A stretch of DNA of 64,000 bases from Arthrobacter sp. NicSoilB8 (GTDB lineage: Bacteria; Actinomycetota; Actinomycetes; Actinomycetales; Micrococcaceae): contig NZ_AP024655.1 in the NCBI RefSeq assembly GCF_019977355.1, positions 124,001 to 188,000 of the forward strand, written 5' to 3'. Shown here piece by piece: positions 26,520-38,029 of this stretch; position 1 is the stretch's first letter, and each line of letters opens with the position of its first letter. The notes below the pieces were generated by a model that was given only the letters and a program-made list of their open reading frames with translations, ran no database searches and had not been told where the DNA came from. The position numbers and the translations under genes are program-made.

Positions 26520-29466
26520 CTTTGCGGGTCCCTTCGGAGTCAAAAAGTACGGTTTCTGCGATGACTACGTCCACAAGCTGGTCGCCGGCGGCGGCCACGA
26601 GGGTTTCGCCGATGCGGTTGCGGCCGTTCTTGATCAGGGCCAGGGCAAACGACCTGCCCAGTGCGGCGCTGTGGTAGCTCGAGGTCACGAAGCCCTGCAT
26701 GGGGACGGGGCCGTAAGCGGGATTGACGGTGATGCCCTGCTCCACCAGTTGGGTGCCCTCGGGGAGCCGGATGGTGCCGTCCACGGGGAGGACGCTGACC
26801 AGGTGCTTGCGGTCGGTGCGGCCGGCATCCTTACGGGCGTAAGAGCGCTTGCCGATGAAGTCCTTGACCTTGGACACCACCCATTCCATGCCGGCGTCCT
26901 GCGGGGTCACGGTCCCGTCGGTGTCCTGGCCGACGATCGGGTAGCCCTTCTCGGCGCGCAGCACGTGCATGGTTTCGGTGCCGTACGGGGTGATGTTGAA
27001 CTCCGCCCCGGCCGCCGCCACGGCTTCCCAGGTGCTCAGCCCGTACCAGGACGGGACGTTGATTTCGTAGGCCAGTTCGCCGGAGAACGAGATCCGGCAG
27101 ATCCGGGCCTGGATGCCGGAGGCCAGGGTGGTCTCGCGGAAGGTCATGAACGGGAAGGCCTCGGCGTCGAGGCCGCCGTCGGCTGCCAGTTCCGGAGCCA
27201 GTTTGGCAATGACGGCCCGGGATTTCGGTCCGACGACGGCGATCGTGGACCACTGCTCCGTGACGGAGGTGCAGTGCACGTCCAGTTCCGGCCATTCGGT
27301 CTGCAGCCATTCCTCCAGCCAGTCCAGCACCTTGGCCGCACCGCCGGTGGTGGTGGTCATGAAGAACCGGTCCTCATCCAGGCGCAGGGTCACGCCGTCG
27401 TCGAAGATCATCCCGTCCGGGGTGCACATGACGCCGTAGCGGGCCGAGCCCGGTGCCAGCTTCTTGAATGCGTTGGTGTAGATCCGGTTCAGGAACTCGC
27501 CGGCGTCCTTGCCCCGGATTTCGATCTTGCCCAGGGTGGTGGCGTCCATGAAGCCCACGGATTCCCGGACGGCGGCGCACTCGCGCAGGACCGCGGTGTC
27601 CATGTCCTCGCCGCCCTGCGGGTAGTACCAGGGGCGCTTCCACTGGCCGACGTCCTCGAAGAGCGCGCCCTGGGCGACATGCCACGGGTGGATGGAGGTC
27701 AGGCGGGCGGGGTCGAACAGTTCGCCGCGCTGGCGTCCGGCCAGGGCGGCGAACGCCACGGGGGCGAAGGGGGCGCGGTAGGTGGTGGTGCCGATTTCGC
27801 CGATGCCGCGGGACGCTTCGCCGGCCGTGCGGAGGGCCGCCGCGATCACGCCGATGGCGTTCACCCCGGAGGTCTTGCCCTGGTCGTTGGCGGTGCTGAT
27901 GGAGGTGTAGCGCTTGACGTGTTCCACCGAGCGCATGCCGGCCCCGGTGGAGCGCAGGACGTCGGCTACGGTCTGGTCGCGCTGGAAGTCGACGAAGTGG
28001 TGGTGCCACTCCTCCGGGCCGCCCTTTTGTCCGGGGACAAGCCAGAGCTGGCGGGTCGGGGCGGAGGCGCGCGGCGGCGCCGGCGTTTCCGGCTTTGCGT
28101 CGGAGTCGAAGCCGGCGGCGATGACTGCCGCGGCCCCGGCGGAAATGCCTTCGGCCACGCAGTCGCCGAGCTTGAAGCTGCCGCGGCCGGAGCCGGCCAC
28201 CTGCTGGTTGGGCACCACGCTGTTGGGAACGAAGGCCGCGAGGTCGTCGTCCCAGCGGAGCCTGCCCTGGCGCTGGGAGTGCAGATGCACCACTGGTGAC
28301 CAGCCCCCGGAGACGGCCAGGAGGTCGCAGGCGAGGTGTTCGACGCCTGAGGTGAGTTCGCCGGCGTCGTTGATGCTTCGGATGGTGACGCCGACGAGCC
28401 GGCCGTCGCCGGAATCCGCGGCGGTGGTGTCGGCGACGGCGCTGCCGATCAGCACCCTTGTGCCGGCGGCGGAGGCTGCCGCGGCCGTTTCGCTCAGCTT
28501 GGCACGGGCGTCCACGACCGCTTCGACCTTGATGCCGGCGGCGCGGAGATCCGCGGCCAGGGCGTAGGCGCTGTCGTTGGTGGTGCTGATGACCACGCGG
28601 GAACCTGCGGCGACGGCGTAGCGGTTGAGGTAGGTGCGGACCGCGGAGGCGAGCATGATGCCGGGGCGGTCGTTATTTTCAAAGACCAGCGGGCGTTCGT
28701 GGGCGCCCGGGGCCAGGATGACCTGGTTGGCACGGATGTGCCAAATCCGCTGGCGGGACACTCCGGGGGCGGCCGGGGTCAGGAGGTGGTCCGTGCGGTT
28801 CTGGGCCGCGATGACGTAGTTGGAGTCGTAGGCGCCGAAGGCCGTGGTGCGGTTCAGGACCGTGCACTCGGCCGCGGAGATCAGTTCGGCTTCAACATTG
28901 GCCACCCAGTCCAGGGCGGGCTGTCCTTCGATGGTGTCCGCGAGGGCCGGATCGGTGGAGCCGGAGAGCAGCGAGCCGCCGAGTTCGGGCTGGTCGTCGA
29001 TGAGGATGACCCGGGCGCCGGAGCGGACGGCTTCACGCGCTGCGGCCAGGCCTGCGGGGCCACCGCCGACCACGAGGACGTCGGTGTGGACGTACTTCTT
29101 GTCGTACTCGGCGCGGTCCTCGGCCGGGTCCAGCTTGCCCAGTCCGTTGAGCAGTTCGGCGCTGAGGCCGTCCACGAGGGACACCGTGGTGGCCGGGAGC
29201 ATGGATTCGGCCACGTGGCCCGGGAACCGGGCGGCGATCTTGACCAGGGCGTTGGATTCCTCGACGCCGGCGGACATGATGCCGCGCGGACGGTCCTCGT
29301 AGAGGGAATTGCCAGCGGTCAGCCGGCCGTTGGCCAGCAGGGCGGAGGCGAGGGTGTCGCCGGGGTGGCCCGTGTACTCACGGCCGTCCAGGGTGAAGCG
29401 CCAGGTGACGCTGCGGTCGATGCGTCCGCCGGTGCTAAGACGCGCGGGCTGCGGCTGAGCGGTCAT
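26512..29466 (-). CDS. soxA: Sarcosine oxidase alpha subunit
   Basis: A 984-residue subunit. The N-terminal 2Fe-2S-like domain ([24 protein letters not shown]) precedes a dinucleotide-binding fold with [17 protein letters not shown] at 129-145 that binds NAD+. The C-terminal third (about 600-975) is a GcvT-like folate domain ([47 protein letters not shown]) that transfers the methyl-derived carbon to THF. ATG 29466 overlaps the soxD stop; the longer frame runs through soxD. The enzyme oxidises sarcosine to glycine plus 5,10-methylene-THF and hydrogen peroxide. Confidence 0.95.
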   Translation of the reverse strand: MTAQPQPARLSTGGRIDRSVTWRFTLDGREYTGHPGDTLASALLANGRLTAGNSLYEDRPRGIMSAGVEESNALVKIAARFPGHVAESMLPATTVSLVDGLSAELLNGLGKLDPAEDRAEYDKKYVHTDVLVVGGGPAGLAAAREAVRSGARVILIDDQPELGGSLLSGSTDPALADTIEGQPALDWVANVEAELISAAECTVLNRTTAFGAYDSNYVIAAQNRTDHLLTPAAPGVSRQRIWHIRANQVILAPGAHERPLVFENNDRPGIMLASAVRTYLNRYAVAAGSRVVISTTNDSAYALAADLRAAGIKVEAVVDARAKLSETAAAASAAGTRVLIGSAVADTTAADSGDGRLVGVTIRSINDAGELTSGVEHLACDLLAVSGGWSPVVHLHSQRQGRLRWDDDLAAFVPNSVVPNQQVAGSGRGSFKLGDCVAEGISAGAAAVIAAGFDSDAKPETPAPPRASAPTRQLWLVPGQKGGPEEWHHHFVDFQRDQTVADVLRSTGAGMRSVEHVKRYTSISTANDQGKTSGVNAIGVIAAALRTAGEASRGIGEIGTTTYRAPFAPVAFAALAGRQRGELFDPARLTSIHPWHVAQGALFEDVGQWKRPWYYPQGGEDMDTAVLRECAAVRESVGFMDATTLGKIEIRGKDAGEFLNRIYTNAFKKLAPGSARYGVMCTPDGMIFDDGVTLRLDEDRFFMTTTTGGAAKVLDWLEEWLQTEWPELDVHCTSVTEQWSTIAVVGPKSRAVIAKLAPELAADGGLDAEAFPFMTFRETTLASGIQARICRISFSGELAYEINVPSWYGLSTWEAVAAAGAEFNITPYGTETMHVLRAEKGYPIVGQDTDGTVTPQDAGMEWVVSKVKDFIGKRSYARKDAGRTDRKHLVSVLPVDGTIRLPEGTQLVEQGITVNPAYGPVPMQGFVTSSYHSAALGRSFALALIKNGRNRIGETLVAAAGDQLVDVVIAETVLFDSEGTRKDG

Positions 29467-29792
29467 TTGACGGCTCCTTCCGGGGAAACGGGGCTGGTGA
29501 CGGAGGGGGCGGTGGGCGCTGTGGCGGGACGCAGTTGCCCCATCGGGTAGATGGCCTGGATGTCGTAGGTGACGGTATCGCGGAGCATGTTGAACCATTG
29601 CCGGCACCCGGTGCTGTGCAGCCAGCGTTCGGCGAAGGCACCCTTGGTGTTGTCGCGGTAGAACAGGTACTCGGCCCATTCGCGGTCGGTGAGCTCTGCC
29701 GGGTTTTCGGGGTAGGCCACGTGGGCCTGGCCGCCGTAGTGGAACTCGGTCTCGTCGCGGGGACCGCAGTTGGGGCAGGAAATCAGGAGCAT
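29463..29792 (-). CDS. soxD: Sarcosine oxidase delta subunit
   Basis: A 109-residue zinc-binding subunit. The N-terminal [23 protein letters not shown] supplies Cys/His ligands, with a further Cys in [16 protein letters not shown], which is nearly diagnostic for SoxD. The C-terminal 20 residues are Pro/Ala rich. It sits between soxB and soxA with a four-base overlap to soxA, and has no known independent activity. Confidence 0.95.
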   Translation of the reverse strand: MLLISCPNCGPRDETEFHYGGQAHVAYPENPAELTDREWAEYLFYRDNTKGAFAERWLHSTGCRQWFNMLRDTVTYDIQAIYPMGQLRPATAPTAPSVTSPVSPEGAVK

Positions 29793-29806
29793 GTCCTTAC
29801 CTCTTT

Positions 29807-31023
29807 CTAGTGGGCCACGGCGGCGGCGCCGTGTTCATCGATCAGGGCGCCGGTTTCGAAGCGCTCGAGTGAGAAGGGCTTGTTGAGTGTGTGCGGTTCT
29901 CCGGTGGCGATGGTGTGCGCGAACGTCAGCCCGGCAGCCGGTGTGCCCTTGAAGCCGCCGGTGCCCCAGCCGCAGTTGACGAACATGTTCTCCACCGGGG
30001 TGGTGCCCACGATCGGGGAGGCGTCCAGTGTGGTGTCCACGATCCCGCCCCAGGTCCGGAGCACGTGGGCCCGGGCGAAGATCGGGAAGAGTTCGACGGC
30101 GGCGGCCATCTGGTGCTCGATCACGTGGAAGGAGCCGCGCTGGCCGTAGCCGTTGTAGGAGTCCACGCCGGCGCCCATCACCAGTTCGCCCTTGTGGGCC
30201 TGGGAGACGTAGACGTGGACGTGGTTCGACATGACCACGGTGGGGTGGACGGGCTCGTGGAGTTCGGACACCAGGGCCTGGAGCGGGTGGGACTGGATGG
30301 GGAGCCGGAACCCGGCCATTTCCGCCAGGACCGAGCTGTGTCCGGCGGCGCAGAGGCCGACTTTTTCGGTGTGGATGGTGCCGCGGGTGGTCTTGACGCC
30401 CACCACCCGGTTTCCTTCCTTCAGGAATCCGGTGACTTCGCAGTTCTGGATGATGTCCACGCCGAGCTCGTCGCATTTGCGGGCGAACGCCCACGCGACG
30501 TGGTCGTGCTTGGCGATGCCGGCGCGCGGCTGGTAGGTGGCGCCCATCACGGGGTAGCGGATGTTGTCGTTGATGTTCAGGATGGGGCAGAGTTCCTTGA
30601 CCTGCTGCGGGTCCAGCCACTCGGCGTCGACGCCGTTGAGTTTGTTGGCTCCCACGCGGCGGATGCTTTCGCGGACGTCGCCCAGGGTGTGGGCCAGGTT
30701 CATGACGCCGCGCTGGCTGAACAGGAAGTCGTAGTCGAGTTCCTCCGGCAGGATCTCCCAGAGCTTCAGGGCGGTCTCGTAGATCGCCGCGCTCTCGTCC
30801 CAGAGGTAGTTGGAGCGGATGATGGTGGTGTTCCGGGCCATGTTGCCGCCGGCGAGCCAGCCCTTTTCCAGGATAGCGATGTTGGTCATCCCGTGGTTCT
30901 TGGCCAGGTAATATGCCGTCGCCAGGCCGTGCCCGCCGCCGCCCACAATCACGGCGTCGTAGGAGGACTTGGGGTCCGGATTGCGCCAGAGGAAGTCCGG
31001 GTGCTCCGGCAGGTGTTCGGTGG

Positions 31024-31027
<4 letters not shown>
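29807..31027 (-). CDS. soxB: Sarcosine oxidase beta subunit
   Basis: A 406-residue flavoprotein with the FAD-binding [18 protein letters not shown] at 25-42 and [17 protein letters not shown]. The [10 protein letters not shown] stretch contains His174, matching the His that covalently holds FMN in characterised heterotetrameric enzymes. It dehydrogenates sarcosine. Its ATG overlaps the glyA stop by four bases, so it follows glyA in the operon. Confidence 0.95.
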
Positions 31028-32364
<1,337 letters not shown>

Positions 32365-32397
32365 GTTTACTCCTTTGAAATACCACTGTTGCTGTGA

Positions 32398-32440
32398 CTG
32401 ATATATCAGTGTGATGACAATGGTATGATTGGAATCACAC
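32398..32440. promoter_or_regulatory. Operator pair between glyA operon and GntR gene
   Basis: A perfect 12-bp palindrome CTGATATATCAG (32398-32409) is followed by GTGTGAT (32409-32415) and ATCACAC (32434-32440), an inverted repeat with an 18-base spacer. TATGAT at 32424-32429 is a possible -10 for the regulator gene. Confidence 0.5.
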
Positions 32441-32506
32441 CAGAGTCAATAGCCGGAGCCAAGTGGAAGCGAGCTTCTGCCGGGAATCCGAGAACGGAGT
32501 CGAGCT

Positions 32507-33178
32507 GTGAATGCACTGACCGTCCTGCCGCCTGCAGGGGAAGCGGCCCTCTCCCAAGCGGAATCTGCCTACCGGCAGCTGCGGGACAAGCTGATCATGC
32601 TCGAAATCCGGCCGGGCGAACCCATCAATGACGGGCAGTTGGCCGCCGAGCTCGGTTTCGGCCGCACTCCCGTACGCGAGGCCATCAAGCGGTTGGAAGT
32701 GGACCACCTGGTGGTTTCCTATCCGCGCCGGGGAACTTTTGCCACCACGGTGGACTTCACGGAACTGGCCGATGTCTCGGAAATCCGGGAACTACTGGAG
32801 CCGCTGGCTGCACGCCGCGCGGCAGTGCGGGCAAATGCCGCCATGCGCCGCGAATTGCTGGACGTTGCCAAAACCATTGCGGAACTGGACCCGAGCCCCG
32901 CGGAGTCCCGGGAGCTGATGCGCTACGACCTGACGGTGCACCGGCTGATCTACCGCGCCGCGGCCAACCCGCACCTGGAGGACACCCTGATCCGCTACGA
33001 CAACCTGGCCACGCGGATCTGGTGCCTGGTTCTGGACAAGGTGCCCTCGGTCAGCGGGCACATCACCGAGCACGTCGAGCTGCTCCAGGCGGTGGCCGAA
33101 GGCGACGCGGACAAGGCCGGCGAGCTTGCCCTGCACCACGTCACGAGCTTCGAAGAGACCATCCGGAAGGTGCTCTAA
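32507..33178 (+). CDS. GntR-family (FCD) regulator of the sarcosine/glycine operon
   Basis: A 223-residue regulator with an N-terminal winged helix (about 20-80: ELGFGRTPVREAIKRLEVDHLVVSYPRRGTFAT) and a helical FCD domain (EIRELLEPLAARRAA, YDLTVHRLIYRAAANPHLE, EHVELLQAV). GTG 32507 has GGAG eight bases upstream. It is divergent from glyA-soxBDAG-sdaA-purU and most likely controls that operon through the palindromes between them; the effector could be sarcosine, glycine or a folate-linked metabolite. Confidence 0.9.
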   Translation: MNALTVLPPAGEAALSQAESAYRQLRDKLIMLEIRPGEPINDGQLAAELGFGRTPVREAIKRLEVDHLVVSYPRRGTFATTVDFTELADVSEIRELLEPLAARRAAVRANAAMRRELLDVAKTIAELDPSPAESRELMRYDLTVHRLIYRAAANPHLEDTLIRYDNLATRIWCLVLDKVPSVSGHITEHVELLQAVAEGDADKAGELALHHVTSFEETIRKVL

Positions 33179-33481
33179 CCGACGTCGCCTGTACCACCGG
33201 CCGTCGCCTGTGTCACCGGCCCGGTCCGAACAGTGCTGCCCTGATCCCCATCAGCCGCCCCAGGCGGCACCCTTGCCGGGGCTCCGGCCCGGCTGTTCAC
33301 CCGGAGCTGCCTGGTCCGTCGGTTGATCGGAAGGCTCACGGAGGCTCCTTGCGTCTGAGCGGTCAGGGGAGACGCGCCGACACGATGCACGCTATTCCAC
33401 CGGAAAAAATACCGAATGGACTAAACGTCGGCCCGTCCCTCCCCACCCTCCTGCCTGCCGTCTTTGCGTCGGTGACGGCGG
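33179..33481. other. Convergent intergenic gap
   Basis: About 300 bp between the GntR gene and ppsA. A 19-20-bp direct repeat (GTCGCCTGT followed by a variable pair and CACCGGCC, at about 33183 and 33202) is present. No gene or strong terminator is seen. Confidence 0.4.
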
Positions 33482-35887
33482 TCAGTTTGCCTCGGCGCCG
33501 ACCCCTGCCTCGACGGCCGCGCCGGCGAGCCGGAGCCAGGTGTCCACCACGGTGTCGGGGTTCAAGGAGACGGAATCGATGCCTTCCTCAACCAGCCACT
33601 CGGCGAAGTCGGTGTGGTCGCTGGGACCCTGGCCGCAGATGCCCACATATTTGCCACGTGCCTTGCAGGCCTTGATGGCCATGCTGAGGAGCTTCTTGAC
33701 GGCGAGGTTGCGCTCGTCGAAGCTGCCGGCGACGATCGCGGAGTCCCGGTCAAGGCCCAGGGTTAGCTGGGTCATGTCGTTGGAGCCGATGGAGAAGCCG
33801 TCGAAGTAGTCCAGGAACTCATCGGCCAGCAACGCGTTGGACGGCAGTTCGCACATCATGATGACCTCTAGGCCGTTTTCGCCCCGGCGCAGGCCGTTCT
33901 CCGCGAGCAGGTCGATGACGCCGCTGGCCTCGTCCACGGTGCGCACGAACGGGATCATCAGCTTGACGTTGGTCAGACCCATCTCGTTGCGGACGAAGGA
34001 CAGGGCCTCGCACTCGAGGTCGAAGCAGTCCCGGAAGGACGGTTCCAGGTACCGGGAGGCGCCGCGGAAGCCGATCATCGGGTTCTCCTCGTGCGGCTCG
34101 TAGGCGGGTCCGCCGACCAGGTTGGCGTACTCGTTGGACTTGAAGTCGGACATGCGCACGATCACCGGCTCCGGGGCGAAGGCCGCCGCGATGGTGGCCA
34201 CGCCTTCGGCCAGGCGCTTGATGTAGTACTCGCGCGGGCTGTCGTACGCGGCGATCCGCTCACGGATTTCCGCGGCGATGTCCGCCGGCTGGCTGTCCAG
34301 GTTCAGCAGCGCCTTGGGGTGGATGCCGATCTGGCGGTTGATGATGAATTCGAGCCGGGCCAGGCCCACTCCATGGTTGGGCAGCTGCGCGAAAGTGAAT
34401 GCCTGCTCCGGGGTGCCGACATTCATCATGACCTTGACGGGGGCCTCGGGAAGCTGGGTGATCTCGGTTTCCTCGACGCTGAAGTCCAGGATCCCCTCGT
34501 AGATCACGCCGGTCTCACCGTCGGCACAGGAGACGGTCACCTCGAGGCCGTCGGAGAGGGCGTCCGTGGCGTCCCCGGTGCCGACGACGGCAGGAATCCC
34601 CAGCTCCCGGGCAATGATGGCCGCGTGGCACGTGCGACCGCCGCGGTTGGTCACGATGGCGGAGGCACGCTTCATGATCGGTTCCCAGTCCGGGTCGGTC
34701 ATGTCCGCGACGAGGACATCGCCGGTTTCGAAGGCGGCCATCTGGTCGATCGCGGTGAGGATGCGGACGCGGCCGGCACCGATGCGCTGGCCGATGGCGC
34801 GGCCCTCGGCCAGCACCCGGCCGGTCCCGTTGAGCCGGAAACGGCTCAGGCTGCCGGTGGCCCGGCGGGACTGCACGGTCTCCGGGCGCGCCTGCAGGAT
34901 GTACAAGCCGCCGTCGATCCCGTCCTTGCCCCACTCGATGTCCATGGGGCGGCCGTAGTGCTTCTCGATGGCGACGGCGTGCCGGGCGAGCTGCTCGACG
35001 TCGTCGTCGCTGAGGCTGAAGCGGTTCCGCAAGGAGGCCTCAACCGGCACGAAGTCGATGGTGCGACCGATTTCGCGGCTGGTCGTGTAGGTCATCTGGA
35101 GGGCCTTCTCGCCCAGTCCGCGCTTAAGGATGGCGGGCCGGCCAGCTTGCAGCGCGGGTTTGTAGACGTAGAACTCGTCGGGATTGACGGCGCCCTGGAC
35201 GACCGCCTCGCCGAGGCCGTAGGAGGACGTGACGAACACGGCGTCCTGGAACCCGGATTCGGTGTCCATGGTGAACATGACGCCGGAGGCCCCGACGTCG
35301 GAGCGCACCATGCGCTGGATGCCGGCCGAGAGCGCCACCTCGGCATGTTCGAACTTGTGGTGCACGCGGTAGGCGATCGCCCGGTCGTTGTAGAGGGACG
35401 CGAACACGTCCTTGATGGCGATCAGGATGTTTTCGATGCCGCGGACGTTCAGGAAGGTTTCCTGCTGCCCGGCGAAGGAGGCATCGGGAAGGTCTTCCGC
35501 GGTAGCGCTGGAGCGGACGGCCCAGGAGAGGTCCTCGGAACCGCCGTGCTTGTCCACCAGCTGCTGGTAGGAGTTCCGGATCTGTGCTTCAAAGTCCGGC
35601 AGGAAGGGCGTCTCGCGCATGAGGGCCCGGATTTCCTGTCCTGCCGAGGCGAGGGCGGTCACGTCATCGGTGTCCAGGCCGACCAGCCGGTCGGCGATCT
35701 TCTGGTCCAGGCCGGAATCCGCCAGGAAGCTGCGGTAGGCATCCGCGGTGGTGGCGAAGCCGTCCGGGACCTGGACCCCGGCAGAGGTCAGATTCTGTAC
35801 CATCTCACCGAGGGAGGCGTTCTTTCCGCCCACCCGGTCCAGGTCCTTGAGTCCGAGTTCTGAGAACCACAGGATGTCTGTCGTCAT
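33482..35887 (-). CDS. ppsA: Phosphoenolpyruvate synthase
   Basis: An 801-residue enzyme making PEP from pyruvate and ATP. Domain order: ATP-grasp (about 1-340, [24 protein letters not shown]), phosphohistidine swivel (His421 in [23 protein letters not shown]) and C-terminal PEP/pyruvate TIM barrel ([30 protein letters not shown], catalytic Cys in GICGQGPSD). ATG 35887 has AAAGGAG eight bases upstream; the longer frame has no support. The regulator PpsR follows upstream on the same strand. It allows gluconeogenic growth on pyruvate-yielding substrates such as sarcosine-derived serine and sialic acid. Confidence 0.94.
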   Translation of the reverse strand: MTTDILWFSELGLKDLDRVGGKNASLGEMVQNLTSAGVQVPDGFATTADAYRSFLADSGLDQKIADRLVGLDTDDVTALASAGQEIRALMRETPFLPDFEAQIRNSYQQLVDKHGGSEDLSWAVRSSATAEDLPDASFAGQQETFLNVRGIENILIAIKDVFASLYNDRAIAYRVHHKFEHAEVALSAGIQRMVRSDVGASGVMFTMDTESGFQDAVFVTSSYGLGEAVVQGAVNPDEFYVYKPALQAGRPAILKRGLGEKALQMTYTTSREIGRTIDFVPVEASLRNRFSLSDDDVEQLARHAVAIEKHYGRPMDIEWGKDGIDGGLYILQARPETVQSRRATGSLSRFRLNGTGRVLAEGRAIGQRIGAGRVRILTAIDQMAAFETGDVLVADMTDPDWEPIMKRASAIVTNRGGRTCHAAIIARELGIPAVVGTGDATDALSDGLEVTVSCADGETGVIYEGILDFSVEETEITQLPEAPVKVMMNVGTPEQAFTFAQLPNHGVGLARLEFIINRQIGIHPKALLNLDSQPADIAAEIRERIAAYDSPREYYIKRLAEGVATIAAAFAPEPVIVRMSDFKSNEYANLVGGPAYEPHEENPMIGFRGASRYLEPSFRDCFDLECEALSFVRNEMGLTNVKLMIPFVRTVDEASGVIDLLAENGLRRGENGLEVIMMCELPSNALLADEFLDYFDGFSIGSNDMTQLTLGLDRDSAIVAGSFDERNLAVKKLLSMAIKACKARGKYVGICGQGPSDHTDFAEWLVEEGIDSVSLNPDTVVDTWLRLAGAAVEAGVGAEAN

Positions 35888-36038
35888 AGTTACTGCTCCT
35901 TTGCAGATGATGGCATGCACGTGCGACGCCCCGCTCGCGGCGATGGCCGGTTGATGGGCGCAAGTCCTGTCCACAGTGACAGGTCTCCGGCGCTCTTTCC
36001 ACATGACGTGCGCCACACCTTATTTGTGAAATTTTTCC

Positions 36039-36857
36039 CTAATGCTTGAGGTTCATCCGCTGCAGGATGGTGGCCGCCATTTCCTCCACGGACACCGTGG
36101 CCGAATTCAGGTACGGAATCCTATGGGAGACATACAGCTGCTCGGCGCTGCGCAACTCGAAGCCGCACTGCCGCAGCGACGCGTACGGTGAGCCGCGGCG
36201 CCGTTCGGTGCGGATCTGGCTCAGGCGCAGGGGGTTGGAGGAGAGGCCGAAACACTTCTCAACAAAGGGCCTCAGCGGCTTGGGGAGCCCTTCCCGTTGG
36301 AAGTCTTCATCCACCAGCGGGAAGTTCGCAGCGAAGATGCCGTGCTGCAGTGCCAGATACATGGTGGTGGGCGTCTTGCCGCAACGCGACGGCGCCACCA
36401 GGATGACCTGGGCCTTTTCGAGCGCCCGCAGGCTCTGGCCGTCGTCGTGCTCCATGGCGTACTCCACGGCGGCCATCCGGGACTGATACCGCTCCGCGTT
36501 CCCGAGGCCGTGCGCCCGCCCCGGCTCCCCGCTCGCCGGGGTGCCGAGGGCGTGCTCCAGCTGTCCGACATGCGTCCCGATGAGGTCCACGATGATTCCC
36601 TTGCACGTCGCCAGGGTCTGCCGGATATCGCTGCTGACCGCGGTGGAAAAGACGATCGGCTGCAGGCCGGTGGCGGCGAGGCCGTCGATGGTCTTGACGA
36701 CGGACCTTGCCTGTTCGGCTGTGGTGATGAACGGGACCGTGATGCGGTCAAAATTGTTTGCGGGGAACTGCGTCAGCAAGGTGTTGCCGAGTGTCTCTGC
36801 GGTGATGCCCGTACTGTCCGAAAGGAAGTAGACAGGCCGACGATCGTCATTGGTCAT
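36039..36857 (-). CDS. ppsR: PEP synthase regulatory protein (kinase/pyrophosphorylase)
   Basis: A 272-residue DUF299-family bifunctional enzyme that inactivates PEP synthase by ADP-dependent Thr phosphorylation and reactivates it by Pi-dependent dephosphorylation. It starts VYFLSDSTGITAETLGNTLLTQFP as usual, and has the P-loop-like VAPSRCGKTPTTMYLA and the C-terminal YLNSATVSVEEMAATIL. ATG 36857 gives the typical length; the longer frame to 37046 does not resemble the family. It lies 151 bp upstream of ppsA on the same strand, consistent with its partner. Confidence 0.94.
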   Translation of the reverse strand: MTNDDRRPVYFLSDSTGITAETLGNTLLTQFPANNFDRITVPFITTAEQARSVVKTIDGLAATGLQPIVFSTAVSSDIRQTLATCKGIIVDLIGTHVGQLEHALGTPASGEPGRAHGLGNAERYQSRMAAVEYAMEHDDGQSLRALEKAQVILVAPSRCGKTPTTMYLALQHGIFAANFPLVDEDFQREGLPKPLRPFVEKCFGLSSNPLRLSQIRTERRRGSPYASLRQCGFELRSAEQLYVSHRIPYLNSATVSVEEMAATILQRMNLKH

Positions 36858-37003
36858 GAACGAATTCTCCACTAGAGCGGCCCCGGTCCGGTATCGGGCA
36901 TCTTTGCTGAGAGTCAACGCGGTCCCTACCCGGTCTCCGGACACGGACGTAGACTGCTCGCGTACAACGCCACCAACGCCACCAACTGTCGCAGGAGATG
37001 GAC

Positions 37004-37342
37004 ATGAGCTATGCAGGTACCGGCAACGAGAAGGCCGTCGCGGCAAGCGACCTCAACCGGACACATGTCGGGCTGACCGTGAGCTTCCAGCCGGACGAAT
37101 TTACCGTGGTCTTCGGCCGGATCGGCGCGATTGCGCGCAAGGAGGGCGGCGTGACCATTGCGCTTGCAGGGGTGGACGGCACGGGTGGCCTGCCGTCCCA
37201 CTTCAGCCTGCCTCCCGCCCAGCAGGTCTACGTCCAGCCGGACATGCTCACCAATACGGAGTCGACCATCAAGGATTTGTTCGGCAAGGTGCAGGAGAAC
37301 CTGCGGAGCCATAAGGGCGATCAGCGGGCGGACGACGCCTAG
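37004..37342 (+). CDS. Small conserved-looking protein of unknown function
   Basis: A 112-residue acidic-to-neutral protein with no signal or membrane segment. It begins MSYAGTGNEKAV, with a predicted beta-rich middle (VGLTVSFQPDEFTVVFGRIGAIARKEGGVTIALAG) and a C-terminal helix (STIKDLFGKVQENLRSHKG). ATG 37004 has AGGAG six bases upstream; the ATG at 36998 overlaps the ribosome site. It is divergent from ppsR and convergent with the DUF4193 gene. I do not recognise a family. Confidence 0.7.
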   Translation: MSYAGTGNEKAVAASDLNRTHVGLTVSFQPDEFTVVFGRIGAIARKEGGVTIALAGVDGTGGLPSHFSLPPAQQVYVQPDMLTNTESTIKDLFGKVQENLRSHKGDQRADDA

Positions 37343-37451
37343 GGCATCTCCTTATCGGCGCCGCCGGATCAGGACTGCGCCGGATCAGGACTGCGCAGAA
37401 GTCAGAAGCTGCGCCCGCAGCCGTCCGGGCTGCGTCTTGTCCTTCCCAGTC

Positions 37452-37763
37452 TTATCCCTCGCACTCGGTGCAGTACGAGTGGCCGTCCTTTTCGCGCGCG
37501 AGCTGGGACCGGTGCCGCACCAGGAAACAGGAATAGCACGTGAACTCGTCCTGAGCCTGGGGGATGACCTGAACGATCAGTTCCTCGGCGACGAACTCTC
37601 CGCCGGGGGTCATGGCCTCGTCCAGTGCATCAGATTCGTCCAGCTCGCGAGCAACGCTGCGGGCATCCGGGGCATTGGCGGACTGCAGCGCCTCCAGGGA
37701 GCGCTCCTGCGATTCCTTGACGTCGGAACGTACTTCGTCGTAATCAGTTGCCACTGAAGTCAT
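37452..37763 (-). CDS. DUF4193 family protein
   Basis: A 103-residue actinobacterial protein of unknown function. The N-terminus MTSVATDYDEVRSDV and acidic middle are typical of DUF4193. The C-terminus FTCYSCFLVRHRSQLAREKDGHSYCTEC carries two CxxC pairs, a likely zinc ribbon. ATG 37763 gives the family length; the longer upstream frame reads through tandem repeats. In other Actinobacteria it is often near dut and DUF3093 genes, which are not here. Confidence 0.88.
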   Translation of the reverse strand: MTSVATDYDEVRSDVKESQERSLEALQSANAPDARSVARELDESDALDEAMTPGGEFVAEELIVQVIPQAQDEFTCYSCFLVRHRSQLAREKDGHSYCTECEG

Positions 37764-37851
37764 TCTCTTCTCTGAAGTTCTTGTCTGACGTTTTTGTCCG
37801 ACGGAACTGCAACGTACATCAGGGCTCCGGAATTCCCCGAACCCGTACTTT

Positions 37852-37883
37852 CCTGCCCGGGATTTCCCCTGCCCGGGATTTCC
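37852..37883. repeat. Short tandem repeat, 16-bp unit
   Basis: CCTGCCCGGGATTTCC occurs twice in perfect tandem (37852-37867, 37868-37883), with degenerate GGGATTT copies to about 37916. It lies upstream of the DUF4193 gene. Confidence 0.6.
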
Positions 37884-37959
37884 CGGGTCGAGGGATTTGC
37901 CCGCCGGGATTTCCCCGGTGGCGGCCCGGCGGCCCGTCTCCGGGATCACGTGATGTCCT

Positions 37960-37991
37960 GAAGGCCTGCCCGGCGTGCCGGGCAGGCCTTC
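37960..37991. terminator. Strong palindrome, likely terminator of the aldehyde dehydrogenase operon
   Basis: Arms 37960-37974 and 37977-37991 form a perfect 15-bp inverted repeat with almost no spacer. It lies 39 bases after the leftward aldehyde dehydrogenase stop. Confidence 0.7.
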
Positions 37992-38029
37992 AATGGCTCC
38001 TGGTTCCTGTTGCCGGCGCTCCCTTGCCG

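Noticed and set aside
26002-28299. 765-residue plus-strand frame opposite soxA and soxG
   Set aside because: Antisense shadow of sarcosine oxidase genes with full family motifs; no ribosome site or domain.
34091-35863. 590-residue plus-strand frame opposite ppsA
   Set aside because: Low-complexity antisense shadow of PEP synthase.
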